A DNA stretch of 64,000 nt from Deltaproteobacteria bacterium (lineage in GTDB: Bacteria > Myxococcota > Kuafuiibacteriia > Kuafuiibacteriales > Kuafuiibacteriaceae). This document shows positions 35,401 to 44,400 of the stretch, one piece after another; within the stretch, counting starts at the first letter, position 1, and every line of letters begins with the position of its first letter. Made by a program: the position numbers and the translations under genes. The notes below the pieces were generated by a model that saw only the letters and a program-made list of their open reading frames with translations, had not been told where the DNA came from and ran no database searches. The stretch is from contig JADJPE010000005.1 of assembly GCA_016713425.1 (NCBI GenBank), positions 1,736,001 to 1,800,000 of the forward strand, in the 5' to 3' direction.

Positions 35401-38400
35401 GTTGCGGAGGTGAAAGGCGATCGAGAGGCGGTGGTTGCCTCGCTCGAGCGTGCGTATGGGCTGTGCGACCCGCTGAGCGAACTCGGGCGCCAGCTTACCA
35501 CGCGTTTGTCGCGCGAACTTCAGGCGCTAGGACGCTTGGAGGCGAAAGCGAAGCTCCATCGATCTCGTGGCATGATCGAGCGATCGGCCCCCGAGGAACG
35601 CGCCGAGCAATTCCTCGAAGCGGCGCGCTTGGCCATCCAAGCCCAAGACCGTCCGCGGGCCGAGAATGACCTCGATGCGGCCCTCGAAGTGTTGGGGCAA
35701 GGTGGCGCGGACTCGCAGCTCGAGCTCTCGATCCTCTCGACCCTCGAAGGGCTCGTTCGTGCATCCAATGACATGCGTCGACTTGGCGACATTCTTGGAC
35801 GTCGAGCGCGTTTGGCCGAACACCCCGATGCACGCCAGCGCCTCTATCTCGAGCAGGCCGACGTGTACGAGGCCTGCGGGTGTACGCAAGACGCGCTGTC
35901 TGCGCTCATTCGAGCCGAAAAGCAGCTCCCGGCGTCCTTTGAGATTGCGTGGCGTCTGGCGGGCGTTGCCGCGAGCGCCGGCAGCGCGGAGACCGCCGTC
36001 TTTGCGTACCAGCGCGCGACATTGCTCGCGGAGCGAACGCGAGAGCCTTCGGTGGTCCACGAACTCCATGCGAGCCTCGCTGGGCTCTTCGTGTCGATCG
36101 GCCGCTACGAGGACGCGCTGGTCCACGACAAGCGATGTCTCAGCCTGGCGCGTCAGAACGGGACGAGGCTCGACTCGGCCTGCATCGACCGGCTCGAGCG
36201 ACATGCCCGAGAAGCGGGGGATCTTGCGCTCTTGATGGAAGTCCTCGACAGCGCGGCGACCCTTGGATCGCCGGCGACCGCGGCGGACATCCTCTTGGAG
36301 AAGGCGGTTCTCGAGGCCACATCGACCGCCGGCGATGCCGTCGCGATCGAGTCGCTGCGTCGTGCACGTGCGCTGGCCGCGAACGGAACCGATGTGCGCG
36401 AGCGTATCGAGGACATGCTCGGATCACTGCTCGACCGCGCCGAACGTCACGCTGAACACGCGGCCCTCCTCGTCGAGCGCGCGGAGCAGTGCCCTTCCAT
36501 GGGCGCCCGAGCCCAATACTACTTTGCCGCGGCCAAGCTCTACGCCGAGAAGACAAACGATTCGCAGAGTGCGCTTTCGTGGACGCAGGCCGCGCTGCGC
36601 TGCGACCCCGAAAACTCCGATGCTTCCGCCTTGCGTCTCGATCTCTTGCGGCGAAGCGATCGCCTCGATGCGCTCGTTGAGGCGCTCGACGAAGAGGCGA
36701 CCCGTGCTCAAGACGCTGCGCGAGCCAGCGCGATGTGGCTTGAAGGGGCAGAGCTCTTGGCGCCGCTCAAGGGTCGCCCGTCATCCGGACCCGAAGCTGG
36801 GACCGGGGCCGAGAGCGAATCCGGGAGCGAATCCGGGCGCGAGACGGCGGCCGGAACAGGACGCCAGGGGACCGAGACGGGGAGAGCGACTGAGACTGAG
36901 ATCAGGCTCGGATCTGAGACGGGGACGAGTCCGTCGGAGTCGTCGGAGTCGTCGGAGTCGTCGGAGTCGTCGGAGTCGCCGGAGTCGTCGGAGCCGTCGG
37001 AGCCGTCGGATGCCGTGCTGCTCCGAGCGCTCGGAATGGCGCGACGGTCGGCGACCGCGTCGCCGGGGACGGTCGCACCGCTCAGGTATCTGTCCATCTA
37101 TGCGCAGCGGCTCGGCAAGGTTGACGAGGAATTCAACGCTCTGACGCAGCTTGCGGAAAGAGACATCTCAACCCCGGAGCGGATCGCCGTTCATCTGAGG
37201 CGCGTCGAGCTCCTTCGAGACGAGAAAGAGGACACCCGAGCGGCCCAGCAGGCGATGGACGATGTCTTGAGCATTCTCGAGGTGCTCCACGCAGCCGATG
37301 TCCAATCGATCCGAAGGTTTCTTCGCCAGTATCGAGCGCTAACCGACGACATCGCCTTTGACGATGCATCGTCCTTCGCTCAGGGGGTGCTTGAGATCGC
37401 GCTTCAGTTGAGCGCGCGGAACGAAGACTGGAGTGCGCACGTACGCATCCTCATGTGGCTCGTCGACCTCTCATCGGACGCTCAGGAGAGGGCCGAACTG
37501 AGGACGGCGGCGGGAGAAGTTCTCGAGTGGAAGCTCGGTGAAGGGGATGCGGCCGAGCGCGAGTATTGCGCTGCACTTGCGCTCGCGCCTCACCACGGGC
37601 GCTGCCGCCGGGCGCTCCGCGATTACTACGTCGCGACCGACCGATTCACGGACCTCGCTGACAATCTCGGCATAGACGCGCTTCGAGTGCTTTACGATCA
37701 ACTCAAGAGCGTCGGGCTCAGCCAGCGTGTGGTGGCCATTGCCGAGGCGCTCTGGCCGCGAATGGAGGAAGGGACTGCCGATCGGGGTGCCATCATGCTC
37801 GCGCTCACCGAGCAGTATGTTGCCCTGGGTCGAGAGCCGGCCGAGATCGTCGATGTGCTCGAGAACGTCGTTCATTCTGCGCCGCTTCTCATGCAGAAGG
37901 AGGCGCTCGAGCGTCTCCGCAATCTCTTCCGGGAGCACGATCGAACCGACCTCTATTGTGACGTCTTGCGTCGTTTGGCGAAGCGAGAGGAGAGCGATGA
38001 GCTGCGCTCGAGGCTCTTCTGCGACCTAGGACAGACGCTTGAGTGGAAGCTGGGCGATGGCCGAGGCGCGGAGGCGGAATACCGTGCATCCATTGCGCTC
38101 GATCCGCGGAACGAGGTTGCTCAGGAGTATCTTGAGCGATTGCTTGCTTCGCAGGATCGCTTCCTCGACATTGCGACGGAGCTCGGAACGGACCGTCTGC
38201 GCGGGTTCGTAGAGCGCATGGCGGCCGATGTTTCGGCTGACACGCAGCGTCTCTTTCGTGCGGCCGAGGTCCTCGTCAAGCTCATCGATGCGAGTGAGCG
38301 CGGTGCTCTTTGGATGCGCCTTCTGAGCGTGGTGGACGGTCGTCGTGATGGCGGCGTTGGCGACCCCGAGGCGATTCGACTGACCTTGGAGCGCGCCGCC

Positions 38401-41400
38401 TTCGAGCCGGGTCCGCACCAAAGTGAAGCCCTCGACCGACTGATGCCGCTCCTCGAAGCGAGCGGGGAATATCGTGCGCTCGCCAACGTGATCCGGCAGC
38501 GCGTAATGCTCGAGGTCGACCCAGAGGCGCGACTATCGCTGCACATTCGACTCGCCGATATTCTACGCGAGCTCATCGTTTCGCAGCACGACGATACGCG
38601 GAGGGCGCTCGAAGAGGAGATCGAGCGCGAGTTGTCTTGGGCGCTCGAGATTGACCCAAAGAGTGAAGCCGTGCGGTCGCGTCTGACCCAAATTTACCTC
38701 GAGAGTGAGCGCTACCTGGCGCTTGGGCACACATTCGGTGTCGATGCGCTGACGTCGGTCAAAGATACCGACGCATATCTCAATGATACGAGAGTGCGAC
38801 ATGGCGTCATCTCGGCCTTGGCCGAGCTCTCGAGCGGGGCGGACCGTGCAAAATACCTCTTGGACCTCGCCAAGGAGACGCACGCGAGCGAACCGGGGCC
38901 GGGAGCCGACCGCGATACTCCCGAAGACCTCTACCGCGCGGCGCTGGCGGCAGATCCCGAGAATCTCGCGGCTTCGGAGCTCTTGCGCGCGCTCTTGTTG
39001 CGTGACGGCCGCATCGCGGAGCTCCGCGATGTCCTGGGCGTCGACGCTCTGCGACGATCCCGGACCGAGCTCGAGGCGGCCGGGAAATGGGACCAGGTGG
39101 CACGTGCCTGTGAAGCGCTCCTCGAGACGCTTCCTGATGGCCCGTCGAGCGCGGCGGAAGCCACGCGGCTCCGCCTCGATATCGCGAAGGCGTCAATCGA
39201 GGATGGGCGACCCGAGGAGGGGGAGGCGCTCCTTCGCGACATATTGGCCCAAGACCCCGAAGACCACGCTGCGCGCGAAGCCTTACGGAACTTGCTCTCG
39301 GCCTCGGGGCGTCTTCAGGAACTGGCCGACTTCGACGAGGCGCTTTTGGTCGAGACATCGGACATTGCGCGCGAAAACGGAAACATCGATCTCCAGATCA
39401 ATGCGCTTTCGATTCTCGCTGAGCGCAGACGAGCGGAGGAGCGCGCGGACACGCTGACCGAGCTCGCTTTGTTGGAAATGGGGCGTGGGCGACGGGATCT
39501 TGCGCTGGAGAATCTCGAGAAGGCGCTCGAGATTCAGCCCGAGCACGACCGCGCCAAAGAAGCGCTGGCGCGCCTTCTCTGGGAAGAGAGGCGCTACGAC
39601 CGATATGTCGAGGTCTTCGGCGTGGCCAAGCTCTTTCAGGCGGTCGAGGAAGGGGCGTCGAAGGACGCGGTCGATCGAAAGACACTCGAGCGCGCGCTCT
39701 ACGACCTGCCCGACGAATCGCGGGCGCTCGCGCTTGAGCTCTTGGGTTCCATGACCTTTCCCGGCGACGACCCTGATACATCTGTTCTCACACTTCGCGA
39801 AGCCGATGCGCTCTGGGGTAAGTTGGGCGCGAGCGCAAAGCAGCTTCGTGTGCGCCTGGCGATCGTCGACTTGGTCCGTCGACGCGGCGACATCGAGGGT
39901 GAGATCGATGCTCTTGCACGCGCACTCGAGTCCGCGGGCGATTCCGGAGATCGCGATGTGTTGGCGCTTCGGCGTGCCATGCTCCTCTTCGACTGCGGTC
40001 GAAACCACGAGGCTCGCCCAGCGCTGGAGAAGCTTCTTGGGAGTCCGGCCCTCGATCCTTCGCAGCGATCTGATGCAGCTCGGGCCCTCTTGCAGATCGT
40101 CCCCGAGTCGAGCGATTTGGATCAACGCCTTCGATGCCGTTGCCTCGAGACCATCACTTTGGTGGGAACTGGTGACCCGATTCGAGAGGGTGCGGAGCCG
40201 TTTCTCGCCGAGCTCGCCGATCTTCGGGAGCGGATCGGCGAAGACGAGAATCTCGTCGCTGAGCCCCTCGAGCACCTCCTTGCGCTCGCTGTCCTCGCGG
40301 CCAACGAAGAGCGCGAGATGGTACTGAGGCGGCGGCTTCGGGACCTGTACGAGCAGCAGGGCGACTGGGAGCGGGCCGAACTGCATGCCGCACGCGTCGC
40401 CGAGGCCTCTTCTGATCCCGCGTTGTGGATCGGTCTCTCCGAGCTTCGACTATGGCTCGACAATCGAAGCGGTGCGGAGCGGGCGCTGGCGAGAGCGATC
40501 GAGCTCGATCCCGCTTCGAGGTCGGCCAATGAGTCCATGATCCGACTCGCGGAGCAATCAGGGGAGCCTAGGCGCTTGGCCCAGCGGCTCGAGTCTTGGG
40601 CCGCCGCGGATCAGAACGCTCCGTGGCACGAACGTTTCGAGCGGCTGCTGCGCGCAGCGGAGCTCATCGAGGCGAGCGGGCCCAAGGAGGAGAGCGGTCT
40701 GACCACCGGCGGCGGCACTCCGGGCCAAGGCGAGACTGCGGTCTCCTCCCCGCGATCTTGGGCCGCCACTTTGGTGGAGCAAGCGGTCGAGCTCGTTCAT
40801 CGAGGCGCGCCGGACGAGTTCGTGGATCGCGCATGCGCGGTGCTCGAACGCATGGCCCACGATGACGCGCTCGCGAAAGTGCTCACGCGGTCTTTGGCTG
40901 ACTGTCCGCGAGGACGACGAAACACGCAGCTTCGTATCCGTCTCGCAGAGGCCTTGAAACGCCTTGAGCGGTATGAGGAAGCGCGAGCCGTCGTGGAGCA
41001 GGGCATTCATCGGGAGATGCTTGCCGAAGATCCGCTGATCGTCACGTTGATCGCCGACTCGCAGCGAGACGGGGGCGACGTGGCGGCCCGCCGACTGACG
41101 GACCTGGCTGATCGACTCGGCCGGGGGCCTGCCGCCAAGGCTTTGCGTCTCGCCGCCGCCGAAGCTGCGGAGGCGGCTGGGGATCAAGATGCGGCGCGAT
41201 TCGCGTGGACGGCGATCACCACGGATTTGGCATCGACTGACGATCTAGCGAGTGCTCGCGAAGCGTTGCTGCGACTTGCCCGCGCCTCCGGTGACCCGAG
41301 GCAGCTTGTCGACTGTCTGATCGATGGTGCGGAAGAGGTCTCCTCCAACGATGTGCGCGTCGATCTCTTGCTCGAAGCGAGCGAAGTCGCCCGGCGCGAC

Positions 41401-44400
41401 TTGGGCGATGGCGCGCGCGCGGAGGATCTCGTTCGAGAAGCGCTCCGCGTCGAGCCCCGACACGCGCGGGCGGCGGCTCGGCTTCAAGACCTTCTCGCGT
41501 CGGAGAAGAGATGGCTGGATCTCGATGAGCACTACGAGGCACGCGCCCTCGTACTCTCAGCCTGGGATCTGACCGAAGTTCGAGAGCGACAGGCCGCGCT
41601 TGCTCTTGCGCATCTTGGAGATGTGGAGCGATGCGCACATCTGCTGCGCTTGGCGTATCGAGCCGAGCCAACGCTTCGTCGCGCGGTGGCCGCCGTACGC
41701 GCACTGCTGAGAGCGGGCGACTACGCCGACGCGGCGACGCTCGCCGAGCGCGCGATGAACGGCATCCCATCTGGCGCCTACGTGGCGTTCGAACTCTGCG
41801 TGCTCCATGTCGAGGCGCTCGCTCGAGGGCTCCGAGTCGAGGAGGCCGTCGAGGCCCTTCGTGCGATGAAGAAGGCGTACCCCGAGTCGCGGTTCGTCGA
41901 AGACCGACTGATCGAGCTTTGGAGCTTCGGTTCGAAATGGACGGAGCTTACCGACTATCTGACCTCACGAGGTCGCGAGACGGTCCCGCCGTCGAGCACC
42001 CGATACTTGTTGGCTGCCGCCGGGGTCTGCCTCTATCGACTGGCGGACGACCTCTCGGCAACCCGCGCGCTCGCGACCGCGGTCAAACTCCTCGAGCGGT
42101 CGATGTCCGAGGGTGGTGAGCGTCGAGTCGATCGGGCTGTCGACGCGGAAGGTCGGGGTTCCGGCCGCGGTCTTGGGCGTGGCGACGGTTCCGGCGACGG
42201 CCTCGGTGGCGGCGACGGTGAACGCGGCGACCGTGAACGCGGCGACGGTGGACGCGACGACGGCGATGGCTCAGAGTCTCCGAGGTCGGAGATGGCACTG
42301 CCGACCGTGTCGCTCGTCCCCTTCGTCGACATTGCGACGATGGCCGAAGCGATGACCGTGCACGCGCTTCGGGTACATGCGCTGAGGCTTCACGCGCAAG
42401 CGCTTCCGGTGGGTCCGGCTCAATGGCGCGCCTTGCTCCTCGTCGCGATCGCTGAGCAGGAATCGCGCGACCTCAATGCCGCCGAGTTCACGCTGCGGGG
42501 CGTTCTCGATGCGATGTCATCATCGACGAGTGTGCCAGCTCGCGACCGCGTGGAAGCGGAGCGCGCACTCGGTGCGCTCTTGCTCGACAAGGGAGAACTG
42601 AATGGAGCGGCGGAAGCGTTTGCGCGGGCGCGATCGATCGCCGATCGCAGCGGCGTCAACATACCGCGGACGCTCAGGGCGCAGGTTCTTCTGGGTCTTT
42701 CCGATACGTACCGCGCTCTGGGCGACGGGCGCGCGTTGGCTGCGCTCGAAGAGGCAAGAGCGCTCGATCCTGCGTGTGTGCCTCTTGCGAGGCTAGAGGC
42801 CGGGATCGAGGCGGCCGGTCCGTCGCGGGAGCTGGCCGAGCTACTCGAGCGGCGAGGACGGTCTGCGCCCCAGCCTTCCGAGCGTGCTTTCCTTCTCCGG
42901 CAAGCCGGCAATCTATGGTTCGATCTCGAGAACTCTGCGCGGTCGCTGCCGGCGCTTCTGGCTGCGCAGGAGCTTGACGCGTCGAGTACGAGCGACTCGG
43001 TCCGGCTCCAAAGATTGCTTCGCGAGGCTGGCCAATGGGAAGAGCTCTGCGAGCTGCTGAGTTGGCGTCTTAGAGCGGAAGAGTTGAGCGAAGCCGATTC
43101 GGTGGAGCTGTTGGTGCTTCGATCCACCGTGCTGAGAGAGCACCTCGGGCGGGCCGCGGACGCGATCTCCTCTTTGGTAAAGGCTTGGGAGATTCAGCCG
43201 CAGAACCAGGAAATCCTCGACGCGCTTGCGTCTTCGGCCCGTAGCGCCGGCTATCGAGACGTCCTCGAAGACGTCTTGGCGCGCATTGCGACGCTCTGCA
43301 CAGATCGGAGGGGCAAATGTGCTGCGCTCTCCGAACGAGCGCTCGTCCTCGAGGCGAATCAGGATCATGTCGGCGCCGCTGGATGTTTGGCGGAAGCGCT
43401 CGATGTCTCGCTTGCCGATCGAAACATCCCGCGCCGCGTCTTGGAGCGGGCCGTCGAGATGAGCGTGAGGGCTGGTCTTTTCGCCGAAGCCGCGTCGGCC
43501 CTCGCGCGCAGCGCGGCGGCGACTGAGGGGCTGCCGCGTGCCTCGCTGCTGGTTCGAGCCGCCGATATTCGAATCAACATGGTGAACGATAGACGTGGTG
43601 GCCTCGCTGCGGTCGAAGAGGCGACGCGGCATGCGCCCCACGATCTTTCGATTCGCCGTGCTGCGGTCCGGCTCTCGATCGAACTGGGAGATTTCGACCG
43701 AGCGACGCGCCAGGCATCGCTGGCCGCGGAAAGCGCTCACCTCGCCAAGAATGACGCCGCGCTCCTCCTCTATCTGCGGGAGCTGGCGCGGGTGTCCGCC
43801 TTGCGGCGAGATGTCCAGGGCGAGAGCGCGGCTTGGACAGGAGTCCTCGAACTCGAGGCAAGTGACATCGATTCGATCTTGATCGACCTCGCGAACCGCG
43901 CGCGGCTTGGTCTTCACGAACCTGTCCTCGAGCTCGTTGACCGCGCGATTGCGGCAATGGGGCCGGGAGTACGCAGAGGTCGTCTACGCTTCATGCGGGC
44001 CCGAATCTGGCAGGACGTTCTCTATCGTGAGAGGGAAGCTCAGCAGGAACGAGCCAAGGCCGCGGTCGAGGACTTCGAGGCCGAGGGTGTTGCGGCGCCG
44101 TCCGAAGGATGGCTCGGGCTGGCCGCGTCCCTTTCCGAGACGACGAGTTTCTATGATGCGCGCCGGACCGAACTCGAAGTGCGTGGTCATTGGCGCGAGC
44201 TCGCCGCTCTCGACGAGGAACTCGCACCGACGATTGTTCACTCCTGGGATCGAGCGGACCGATACCTCGAGCTGTCGAAGGTCTATGTCGAACGCCTCAC
44301 CCCGAAGAGCAGCTTGCCCAACGACAGCTCAAGAAGGGGTCCGCTCGAGCGCGCGCGTTTGGCCGTGGAGAAGGCGCTTCTCGCCCGGCCCGACCATGTC